From NCBI GenBank assembly GCA_036005125.1, contig DASYQV010000206.1, forward strand, positions 1 through 12,758: 12,758 bases of DNA. The letters run 5' to 3'. Within the stretch, counting starts at the first letter, position 1. Each line of letters begins with the position of its first letter. This document shows positions 6,796 through 12,758 of this stretch, piece after piece. This DNA comes from DASYQV01 sp036005125. Lineage in GTDB: Bacteria; Acidobacteriota; Vicinamibacteria; Vicinamibacterales; UBA2999. A program made the translations under genes and the position numbers. The notes under the pieces were generated by a model. It was not told the DNA's origin and ran no database searches. It saw only the letters and a list, made by a program, of their open reading frames with translations.

Positions 6796-8595
6796 GTGGC
6801 CGAATTCAAGATCCCAGAACTTGGTGAGAACGTTACGTCAGGCGACGTAACCCGCGTGCTCGTGAAAGTCGGCGACACGATCGAGCAGGACCAGCCGGTC
6901 ATCGAGCTCGAAACCGACAAGGCGACAATCGAGGTGCCATCTTCGGTTGCCGGCGTCGTCAAAGAGATCAAGGTCAAGGCGGGCGACAAGGTGAAGGTCG
7001 GCTCAACCGTGTTGACTGTGGACGAGGCCGGTGCCGCAGAGAAGGCTGGAGCAGAGAAGGCTCGCACGGGTGGCGAGACTGCGAAGCCGGCGAAGGAGAC
7101 CAAAGCTCCTGCCAAGGCGGCCGCCGCGCGCCAAGACAAGGAGCCGCCCAGAGAAGAAGAAGTAGAAGAAAAAGAAGAAGAACAGGAACAAGAAGAGCCG
7201 CCCAGGCGCAAGGCGGCGCCGGCACGCGTGGAACGACCGGCTGAGGAAAAAGCGCAAGAGAAGCCGGAAATCGAAGAGGCCGAGGAAGAGCCGGAGGAGG
7301 AACCGCCCAGGCGCAAAGCAGCGCCGGCACGCGCGGAACGACCGGCTGAGGAAAAAGCGCGAGAGGAGCCGGAAGCCGAAGAGGGCGAGGAAGAGCCGGA
7401 GGAGGAACCGCCCAGGCGCAAGGCGGCGCCGGCACGCGCGGAACGACCGGCTGAGGAAACAGCGCGAGAGGAGCCGGAAGCCGAAGAGGCCGAGGAAGAG
7501 CCGGAAGAGGAACCGCGGCCTGCACCAACCTCCGGGCGGCGCGGCGAAGTCGTGGCGATGGCCCGGCCCTCCCGCGGCGCATCGGAATCCTCCCGACCGA
7601 GCTCGGCGCAGGCAGCAGCGCCCTCTCGATCGGCCGTCGGTCAGGCGGCTCCGTTCGATCAGCCCGCCCCCGCGGCTCCGGCCTCGCCCTCAGTGCGCCG
7701 TCTCGCGCGGGAAGTGGGTGTGGACATCAACGCCGTCCAGGGCACGGGGCCCGCCGGCCGCATCTCGCAGGAAGACGTCAAGGAACACGCTCGCCGCATT
7801 CTGAGCAGCGTGGGTGCCGCGACCGCGCTGGCTGGCACGGGCAGAGCCCCCGGCCGCCCGAGCGCCCCTGCGCTGCCGAACTTCGAGAAGTGGGGCGAGG
7901 TCGAGCGGCAGCCGATGAGCAACATCCGCCGCAAGACGGCCGAACATCTATCCCTTGCGTGGAATACCATCCCGCACGTCACCCAGTTCGACAGAGCAGA
8001 CATCACCGCGCTCGAAGAGCTTCGAAAGAAGTACGGCCCGCAGGTGGAAAAGGCGGGCGGGAAGCTGACCGTGACCGCAATCCTCGTCAAGGTGCTGGGC
8101 GCGGCGTTGAAGCAGTTCCCACAGTTCAATGCGTCGGTCGATGCGGTGAAGTCGGAGATCGTCTACAAGAAGTACGTGAACGTCGGCGTGGCCGTCGACA
8201 CCGACCGCGGGCTGCTCGTACCGGTCATCCGCAACGTCGACCAGAAGAACATCACGCAAATCGCAATCGAGGTGCAGCAGGCCGCTGAGAAGGCGCGCGC
8301 CCGGAAGCTGACGCTCGAGGACATGGACGGCGGCGGGATCAGCATCTCCAACCTGGGGGGAATCGGCGGCACCGCCTTCACGCCGATCGTCAACTGGCCG
8401 GAGGTCGCGATCCTCGGCGTCTCGCGCGGCAATCTCGAGCCGGTCTACCGTGACGGTGCCCTTGTGCCTCGTCTGCTGCTCCCGCTGTCGCTGTCCTACG
8501 ATCACCGCCTGATCGACGGCGCCGACGCGATCCGCTTCGTGCGATGGGTGGCCGAGACGCTCGAGCAGCCCTTCCTTCTTTCGCTCCAGGGCTGA
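6796..8595 (+). CDS. aceF: Pyruvate dehydrogenase E2, dihydrolipoamide acetyltransferase
   Basis: A 599-residue E2 core enzyme that transfers acetyl groups from E1 to CoA through a swinging lipoyl arm. Residues 1-76 form a single lipoyl domain with lipoylated Lys42 in ETDKAT. A long charged linker follows, with a Glu-rich run (about 115-134) and then three tandem 35-residue repeats (135-239) rich in Glu, Pro, Arg and Ala. A Ser/Ala/Pro-rich stretch leads to the peripheral subunit-binding domain (298-335; VRRLAREVGVDINAVQGTG), which docks E1 or E3. The catalytic acyltransferase domain fills about 365-599 and ends with SYDHRLIDGADA, catalytic His570 and Asp574. The GTG start at 6796 has AGGA eight bases upstream and yields the standard MAEFKIPELGE beginning. 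E. coli AceF has three lipoyl domains; here there is one. The specific E2 assignment comes from the flanking E1 and E3 genes. Confidence 0.96.
   Translation: MAEFKIPELGENVTSGDVTRVLVKVGDTIEQDQPVIELETDKATIEVPSSVAGVVKEIKVKAGDKVKVGSTVLTVDEAGAAEKAGAEKARTGGETAKPAKETKAPAKAAAARQDKEPPREEEVEEKEEEQEQEEPPRRKAAPARVERPAEEKAQEKPEIEEAEEEPEEEPPRRKAAPARAERPAEEKAREEPEAEEGEEEPEEEPPRRKAAPARAERPAEETAREEPEAEEAEEEPEEEPRPAPTSGRRGEVVAMARPSRGASESSRPSSAQAAAPSRSAVGQAAPFDQPAPAAPASPSVRRLAREVGVDINAVQGTGPAGRISQEDVKEHARRILSSVGAATALAGTGRAPGRPSAPALPNFEKWGEVERQPMSNIRRKTAEHLSLAWNTIPHVTQFDRADITALEELRKKYGPQVEKAGGKLTVTAILVKVLGAALKQFPQFNASVDAVKSEIVYKKYVNVGVAVDTDRGLLVPVIRNVDQKNITQIAIEVQQAAEKARARKLTLEDMDGGGISISNLGGIGGTAFTPIVNWPEVAILGVSRGNLEPVYRDGALVPRLLLPLSLSYDHRLIDGADAIRFVRWVAETLEQPFLLSLQG
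7198..7512 (+). repeat. Three tandem 105-bp repeats in the E2 linker
   Basis: Units start at 7198, 7303 and 7408, each 105 bases (35 codons) and in frame. Each unit begins PPRRKAAPAR and ends EEEPEEE. Copies 2 and 3 differ at only a handful of bases, and copy 1 at a few more (Val for Ala, Gln-Glu-Lys for Arg-Glu-Glu, Ile for Ala). The near identity at DNA level suggests recent duplication or gene conversion, and copy number may vary among relatives. Confidence 0.95.
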
Positions 8596-8597
8596 TG
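8586..8597 (+). promoter_or_regulatory. Overlapping aceF stop and lpdA start with in-gene ribosome site
   Basis: The aceF TGA (8593-8595) and lpdA ATG (8595-8597) share one base in a TGATG junction. CCAGGG (8586-8591), inside the last aceF codons, can serve as a Shine-Dalgarno. This arrangement usually means translational coupling and so balanced E2 and E3 synthesis. Confidence 0.7.
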
Positions 8598-10022
8598 GCG
8601 GACGCATCGACTCAGCTTGTCGTCATCGGCGCGGGACCCGGCGGCTATGCTGCCGCGTTCCACGCCGCCGACCTCGGCATGCAGGTGACGCTCGTTGACG
8701 AGGAAAAGAACCCTGGCGGCGTGTGTCTTTACCGCGGCTGCATCCCGTCGAAGGCACTGCTGCATGTCGCGAAGGTGATCGACGAAGCGCGGCATGCCTC
8801 GGCCTGGGGCGTATCGTTCAAGGATCCCGCCATCGACGTCGACCGGCTGCGCGCGTTCAAGCAGCGGGTGGTTGACAAGCTCACCGGCGGCGTCGGCCAG
8901 GTGGCGCGGATGCGCCAGGTGAATTACCTCCAGGGCCGCGCCACGCTTCAGGGGCCGCGCGCGCTGACGGTTGCCGGCGCGAACGGCCGCACCCAGCTGC
9001 GGTTCGAGCACGCCATTCTCGCGACCGGCTCGGAACCGACGCGCATTCCATCGCTCTCGCTCGACAGCTCCCGGATGATGGACTCGACCGACGCGCTCGA
9101 TCTCCCGGACGTGCCCGCGTCGCTTCTCGTCGTCGGCGGAGGCTATATCGGCCTCGAGCTCGGCAGCGTCTACGCCACGCTCGGCAGCCGTGTGTCGGTG
9201 GTCGAGATGATGCCGGGCCTGCTGCCGGGCGCGGATCGCGATCTGGTGAGCGTGCTGCACAAGCGGCTCGAAACGCTCTTCGCCTCGATCATGCTGAACA
9301 CCAAGGTGGTGAAGGCGGTTGAGGAGAAGAAGGGGATCCGGGTCACCTTCGAGGGCGAGGTCAAGGAGAGGGAGCAGGTGTTCGACCGCGTGCTCGTCGC
9401 CGTCGGCCGCCGTCCCAATTCAAGGATTCCCGGCCTCGAAACGACGAGCGCGAAGGTCGATGCGAAGGGCTTCATCGAAACGGATGGCCAACGCCGCACG
9501 GCCGAGCCGAACATGTTCGCAATCGGCGACGTGGCAGGCGAACCGATGCTCGCGCACAAGGCGTCGCACGAGGCGCGCGTCGCGGTCGAGGCCATTGCCG
9601 GGCACGAGGCCGTCTTCGAGCCGCTCGCGATTCCAGCCGTGGTCTTCACCGATCCCGAGATCGCCTGGACCGGCCTCACCGAGGCGCAGGCGAACGCCGA
9701 GGGGCGGGAGATCGAGGTGGCGAAGTTTCCCTGGGGCGCCTCGGGCCGGGCGATTGCGATCGATCGTCCTGACGGCGTGACCAAGCTGGTGCTGGAGCCC
9801 GAGACGGGACGCGTGCTCGGGGTCGGCATCGCCGGATCCGGCGCAGGCGAGCTCATCGGCGAGGCCACGCTGGCCATTGAGATGGGCGCCACGGCCGATG
9901 ACCTGAGGCTGACCATCCACGCCCATCCCACCCTCTCCGAGACGCTCATGGAGAGCGCCGACGTGTTCTTCGGTCAGAGCGCGCACGTCTACAAGCCGAA
10001 GCGAGCGAAGGCTCAGAGGTAG
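8595..10022 (+). CDS. lpdA: Dihydrolipoamide dehydrogenase (E3)
   Basis: A 475-residue FAD-dependent disulfide oxidoreductase that reoxidises the E2 dihydrolipoyl group and passes electrons to NAD+. The FAD-binding GAGPGG (12-17) comes first, followed by the redox-active GGVCLYRGCIPSK with Cys44 and Cys49. ATGSEPTRIPSL marks the end of the first FAD part, and GGGYIGLELG is the NAD-binding fold. MFAIGDVAGEPMLAHKASHE is the second FAD contact, and HPTLSE near the C-terminus supplies the catalytic His-Glu pair of the dimer interface. The reading frame is open back to 8544, but ATG 8595 gives the normal N-terminus and overlaps the aceF stop. It is the last gene of the operon. It could also serve other 2-oxoacid dehydrogenases or the glycine cleavage system if no other E3 exists in the genome. 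The stop is TAG, followed after two bases by a heptamer repeat. Confidence 0.97.
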   Translation: MADASTQLVVIGAGPGGYAAAFHAADLGMQVTLVDEEKNPGGVCLYRGCIPSKALLHVAKVIDEARHASAWGVSFKDPAIDVDRLRAFKQRVVDKLTGGVGQVARMRQVNYLQGRATLQGPRALTVAGANGRTQLRFEHAILATGSEPTRIPSLSLDSSRMMDSTDALDLPDVPASLLVVGGGYIGLELGSVYATLGSRVSVVEMMPGLLPGADRDLVSVLHKRLETLFASIMLNTKVVKAVEEKKGIRVTFEGEVKEREQVFDRVLVAVGRRPNSRIPGLETTSAKVDAKGFIETDGQRRTAEPNMFAIGDVAGEPMLAHKASHEARVAVEAIAGHEAVFEPLAIPAVVFTDPEIAWTGLTEAQANAEGREIEVAKFPWGASGRAIAIDRPDGVTKLVLEPETGRVLGVGIAGSGAGELIGEATLAIEMGATADDLRLTIHAHPTLSETLMESADVFFGQSAHVYKPKRAKAQR

Positions 10023-10024
10023 CA

Positions 10025-10060
10025 GATCATTCATGATTCATGATTCGTGATTCATGATTG
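10025..10060 (+). repeat. Heptamer repeat array E between convergent lpdA and TonB receptor genes
   Basis: Period-7 units GATTCAT, GATTCAT? (decayed at the left end), GATTCGT and GATTCAT fill nearly the whole 39-base gap between the two stop codons. Unit junctions contain TCATGA, itself a palindrome, so short hairpins can form on either strand. No GC-rich stem with a T-run is present, so it is not a standard terminator, though this is where both transcripts must end. Confidence 0.85.
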
Positions 10061-10061
10061 A

Positions 10062-12407
10062 CTACTTGAACTCGAACGCCAGAGAGATCGCGGCCGTGCG
10101 CGGCGATCCGAAATGCGTGCCGCTGAACGGGTTGCCGAAGTTGAAGGCATAGCGGGCGTCGAAGAGATTCAACACTGCGCCGCGCAGCACGACGGTCGCG
10201 GCGCTCGTCCGGGCCACGCGCGCCGCAACGGTCAGATCCATCGTGGCTCGCGGCTTGACGCGGCCGGTCTCCAGGTCCACCATCTCCACGCCCGGCCGCC
10301 CCGTCAGATCCTCGTCATCACCTTTACGCTGGATCGGCGTGCCGCTCTGATAGCGGCCCGTCAGCGACAGGGAGATGCCGGTGGGTGCGTGCTCGTAGGT
10401 TATCCCCGAGGCAACGGCGTGCCGTTGATCGTGATCCGGCACGAAATCCACCCCGGGTCTGATGTCCTCGACATCTTCGAGAAACAGACCGCCCGTGATC
10501 GGCCCGGTGTCGATCACGCGCGCGAGGCCGTAGCTCAGATAGCCGGACCATCCTCGCCGACGCTGCAGCTCGACGCGAACATCGAGGCCGCGAGCCCGGC
10601 CGCGCGCGACGCTGTCCGGAAAGATAATCGTGGTGCCGAAAAAGACGTTCGGATCGGCGACGTTGCGCGTGCGTCGCAGCCACCCGGTGGCGCTGATCCG
10701 GGCCGACGCGCCGATCATCCGCTCGATGCCTGCCTCGAACGCAGTCTGCCGCTCCGGCTGGACATCCGCGCCGCCTGGCTCCTCATGACTTCTGAACGGC
10801 GACAGTTCCCGGGCCTGCACTGACGATGACAACAGCAGGTATTCGGGTTGCGGCGGCTGAAAGAAACGGCCGAACGACGCGCGGACAATCGTATCGGCGG
10901 CGACGTTGATCGCAGCGCCCAGGCGAGGGCTCCATTGGTGCGCCGGCACGAGCAGCCTCGTGCGATCGAACCGCACGCCAACCTCGAGCGAGGTCCGTGG
11001 GAGCGGACGCACCGAGTCCTGCACGTAGAAGGACCACAGCATCGGCGCGGCCGAATCGTTGAACACGAACGGGTTGTTGCCGTCGAATTGCAGCGTCCGT
11101 TCGCTCAGCCCGGCATCGAGGGCCACCTGCGGATTGGTGACCGAGAAGATGAACGATTCCCTGAGGCTCATCCGCGAGATCTCGGTACCCGCCTTGAGGA
11201 CGTGCGCCCCGCGCTGGTGTGTGACGCTTGCGAGAAGGCCGGTGCGGGCGTGGCTCCTGCTGGTCGACGCGAAGAGCGGGACGTCGCGCGGGCTTCCATC
11301 GACCGCGCCGGTCGTACGCCGGTGGAAGGTGGCCAGGTGAGACACGGTGGTGTTCGACCACGTGCGCTGCCAGGATCCGCCGAACGTGGCGTAGGTGAGC
11401 TCCTGGCGCTGATCCTGTCCGGCGATCTCCTGGACCTCGCCGTGAGGCACCTGAAACGCCGCACGTCCGCCGCCAATGTTGGCGCTGACGAGATCGCGCG
11501 GACCCGGATCCCACGTGAGTTGCGCATCTCCCCGACCGGCATCGCCGTCGTTGTGCAGGTTGTCTGGATGGACGGGATCCAAAAATCGCCGGGAGCTGTA
11601 CACGCTGCCACCGATCAGCATCGACACGCGCGAGCCGATCGGGCCGCCAACAAGGCCGCCTCCATTCCACGCCGTATCACTGCCGTAACCGGCGTCGATG
11701 GAGCCGGTCCATTCGCGACGGCCGCTCATCGACCGCACTTCGATCACGGCGCCGGACTTCAGCCCGAACTCGGGTGGAATGTAGCCGGTCATCACGTTGA
11801 CCGACGAGAGCGTCGCAAGATCAGGCCCGATTCCCGACAGCGCGTCGAATCGCTCGTACACCGGCACGCCATTGATGACGTAGAGCACGCCGTCATCGAC
11901 ACCGCGGACGTGGAGCAGCCCGTTGTCTTCCGAGCGCCAGCCGGGAGCCGACGACACCGCATCCTGCAGCGCGCGCGGGCGCGAGCGCGCGGGCGTGGCT
12001 TGCAGCGACTCTCCGCCCAGCGAGAGCCGCGAGGTCACGCCTGCGATCTCGCCCGATCCACGGACGAGCACGGTGTCGGTGATGGCGGGTCGCAGGCGCA
12101 CGTCGGCGTGGATCGGGAGGGCGCGTTCCACCGTGACCGGAAGCGCGACGGTCTCCATCGACGGCGCTCCCGCGCGGATGACGTACCTGCCGAACGCGAT
12201 GCCGAGAAAGCTGAAGTGCCCGTCGGCCGTCGTGGTGGTTTCCGCAACCGTCGATCCGAGTGAGTCCAACAGCACGACACGGGCGCCGGCCTGGGCGTCA
12301 TCAGTGGGTCCGAGCACGGTTCCTTCGATACGGGCGAGCTGCAACTGGGCGCCCGCGGGAGCCGCGCACAGCAGGAGAATGGCGGCAATAAGGGGATAAC
12401 GGGCCAT
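10062..12407 (-). CDS. TonB-dependent outer-membrane receptor with N-terminal carboxypeptidase-regulatory-like domain
   Basis: A 781-residue protein. Residues 1-20 are a signal peptide (positive start, hydrophobic AILLLCAA, cut after AGA). Residues 26-108 are a beta-sandwich of the carboxypeptidase regulatory-like type (IEGTVLG through TTADGHFSFLGIAFGRYVIRAG region). DTVLVRG (111-117) could be the TonB box. The plug domain spans about 145-230, with LHVRGVDDGVLYVINGVPV near 165-183 as its hallmark. The rest is a predicted 22-strand barrel with alternating aromatic strands, ending FEFK rather than in a terminal aromatic residue. It would import a ligand across the outer membrane using TonB-ExbBD energy; the substrate cannot be told from sequence. 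It is shorter than the roughly 1000-residue Oar-like members. No SusD partner or transport gene is adjacent, and it is convergent with the PDH operon, so no functional link is suggested. ATG 12407 is chosen for the signal peptide. Confidence 0.92.
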   Translation of the reverse strand: MARYPLIAAILLLCAAPAGAQLQLARIEGTVLGPTDDAQAGARVVLLDSLGSTVAETTTTADGHFSFLGIAFGRYVIRAGAPSMETVALPVTVERALPIHADVRLRPAITDTVLVRGSGEIAGVTSRLSLGGESLQATPARSRPRALQDAVSSAPGWRSEDNGLLHVRGVDDGVLYVINGVPVYERFDALSGIGPDLATLSSVNVMTGYIPPEFGLKSGAVIEVRSMSGRREWTGSIDAGYGSDTAWNGGGLVGGPIGSRVSMLIGGSVYSSRRFLDPVHPDNLHNDGDAGRGDAQLTWDPGPRDLVSANIGGGRAAFQVPHGEVQEIAGQDQRQELTYATFGGSWQRTWSNTTVSHLATFHRRTTGAVDGSPRDVPLFASTSRSHARTGLLASVTHQRGAHVLKAGTEISRMSLRESFIFSVTNPQVALDAGLSERTLQFDGNNPFVFNDSAAPMLWSFYVQDSVRPLPRTSLEVGVRFDRTRLLVPAHQWSPRLGAAINVAADTIVRASFGRFFQPPQPEYLLLSSSVQARELSPFRSHEEPGGADVQPERQTAFEAGIERMIGASARISATGWLRRTRNVADPNVFFGTTIIFPDSVARGRARGLDVRVELQRRRGWSGYLSYGLARVIDTGPITGGLFLEDVEDIRPGVDFVPDHDQRHAVASGITYEHAPTGISLSLTGRYQSGTPIQRKGDDEDLTGRPGVEMVDLETGRVKPRATMDLTVAARVARTSAATVVLRGAVLNLFDARYAFNFGNPFSGTHFGSPRTAAISLAFEFK

Positions 12408-12451
12408 CCGTGTACCGATCCTGGAAGCCCCGGGGAACCACGAATCAGATC

Positions 12452-12470
12452 GGGCCCTGAGCCCTAAGGA
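12452..12470 (-). repeat. Second CTCAGGGC-type repeat copy
   Basis: On the minus strand it reads CCTTAGGGCTCAGGGCCC, matching the core TAAGGCTCAGGGCT of the aceE-aceF spacer with small changes. Finding it in two unrelated spacers 5.7 kb apart indicates a dispersed family. Confidence 0.6.
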
Positions 12471-12501
12471 GACCGATCGAAATTAAATGGTCAACTTGCG
12501 T

Positions 12502-12514
12502 CGTTCATTGAACG
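12502..12514. promoter_or_regulatory. 13-base palindrome upstream of the TonB receptor gene
   Basis: CGTTCA-T-TGAACG is a perfect odd-centred palindrome about 95 bases before the receptor start. It has the size of a dimeric repressor operator. It is a single copy in this spacer and partly adjoins a repeat, so it could be chance. Confidence 0.25.
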
Positions 12515-12700
12515 CAGAGCGGACGGAGTTCGCTGAGACCTTTCACGCAGAGAACGCTGAGCCGCGGAGATGCGCAGAGGCTGGCCACCATTCCGCCTCT
12601 CGATCGATGCCGCGCGCAGCGCGCCCCACCGGCGTGCTGTCCGTGGCATTTCTCTCCGCGTGACTCGGCCCCTCCGCGTCCTCTGCGTGAAGTCCTCTCC
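12511..12700. repeat. Degenerate CGCAGAG-type interspersed repeat, inverted halves
   Basis: The left half includes TTCACGCAGAG (12542-12552) followed by related CGCTGAG and CGCGGAG words. The right half, 12671-12691, reads CCTCCGCGTCCTCTGCGTGAA, the inverted counterpart, beginning with the complement of the same words. About 120 bases lie between the halves. The words recur with small changes (GCAGAGCGG, CGCTGAG, CGCAGAGG), as in a decayed tandem repeat. Confidence 0.6.
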
Positions 12701-12758
12701 GCGCGCTCTGCTGCCCGTTGCCGCGACGGCAAGATAATTCAGGTCAGGCTCCTAAGCC

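Larger units (their letters stand above)
12408..12758. other. 351-bp gene-free region upstream of the TonB receptor gene
   Basis: I see no credible gene. From left to right it contains a single heptamer-like unit (GATTCGTG on the minus strand, about 12440-12448), a CTCAGGGC-type repeat copy (12452-12470), an AT-rich patch (12479-12488), a 13-base palindrome (12502-12514) and a degenerate CGCAGAG/CTCTGCG inverted repeat (about 12511-12700). The receptor promoter must lie here. TTGACC on the minus strand (12492-12487) resembles a -35 box, but no -10 box stands at the right distance. A 75-codon minus-strand frame here is low-complexity translated repeat (ending LCASPRLSVLCVKG) and is not called. 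Confidence 0.6.

Noticed and set aside
6974..7582. Leu/Pro-rich minus-strand frames opposite the E2 linker
   Set aside because: They are the reverse translation of the repetitive Glu/Pro/Arg linker; the repeat keeps several frames open.
10023..10061. Rho-independent terminator between lpdA and the receptor gene
   Set aside because: No GC-rich stem followed by a T-run on either strand, only short TCATGA palindromes within the repeat.
10848..12263. 471-codon open frame on the plus strand opposite the TonB receptor gene
   Set aside because: Antisense to the receptor, Arg/His/Ala-rich and without domain motifs; a composition effect.
12505..12732. 75-codon minus-strand frame in the right-end spacer
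   Set aside because: It is translated CGCAGAG-type repeat (LCASPRLSVLCVKG) with no supporting ribosome site or family.

Overview
The window is GC-rich, densely coding bacterial DNA. It holds eight protein genes, one cut by the left edge, and short spacers full of simple repeats. The best guess at origin is a soil- or sediment-type Acidobacteriota, possibly Vicinamibacteria. This is inference from three things: high GC with strong third-position bias, a SusC/Oar-like TonB receptor with an N-terminal carboxypeptidase-regulatory-like domain, and spacers carrying heptamer and CTCAGGGC/CGCAGAG-type repeats. No rRNA or other phylogenetic marker is present to prove it.

Layout. 1-893 (-): N-terminal 297 codons of a magnesium-chelatase/MoxR-type AAA+ ATPase. 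1011-1802 (+): glycerophosphodiester phosphodiesterase. 1878-2885 (+): fold-type II PLP enzyme of the threonine/serine dehydratase group. 2886-3207: a 322-bp gene-free spacer bounded by inverted repeats. 3208-3948 (-): family 5 uracil-DNA glycosylase with Fe-S cysteines. 4060-10022 (+): a complete pyruvate dehydrogenase operon in the order E1 (aceE, homodimeric type), E2 (aceF), E3 (lpdA). 10062-12407 (-): TonB-dependent outer-membrane receptor. 12408-12758: gene-free repeat-bearing spacer.

The functional core is aceE-aceF-lpdA, which together make the multienzyme complex converting pyruvate, CoA and NAD+ to acetyl-CoA, CO2 and NADH. A good sigma70-like promoter (TTCACA, 17 nt, TACAAT) lies before aceE and overlaps the start codon of the divergent glycosylase gene. 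A GC-rich hairpin separates aceE from aceF, and the aceF stop overlaps the lpdA start. The E2 linker contains three tandem, nearly identical 35-residue charged repeats.

No new multi-gene system is evident. The most unusual signal is in the spacers. A 7-nt-period repeat family (GATTYRY units) occurs five times, twice as inverted pairs, and its TGA supplies the stop codon of three neighbouring genes. One arm also runs into the start of the PLP-enzyme gene, where its period of 7 nt gives a 7-residue repeat in the predicted N-terminus.
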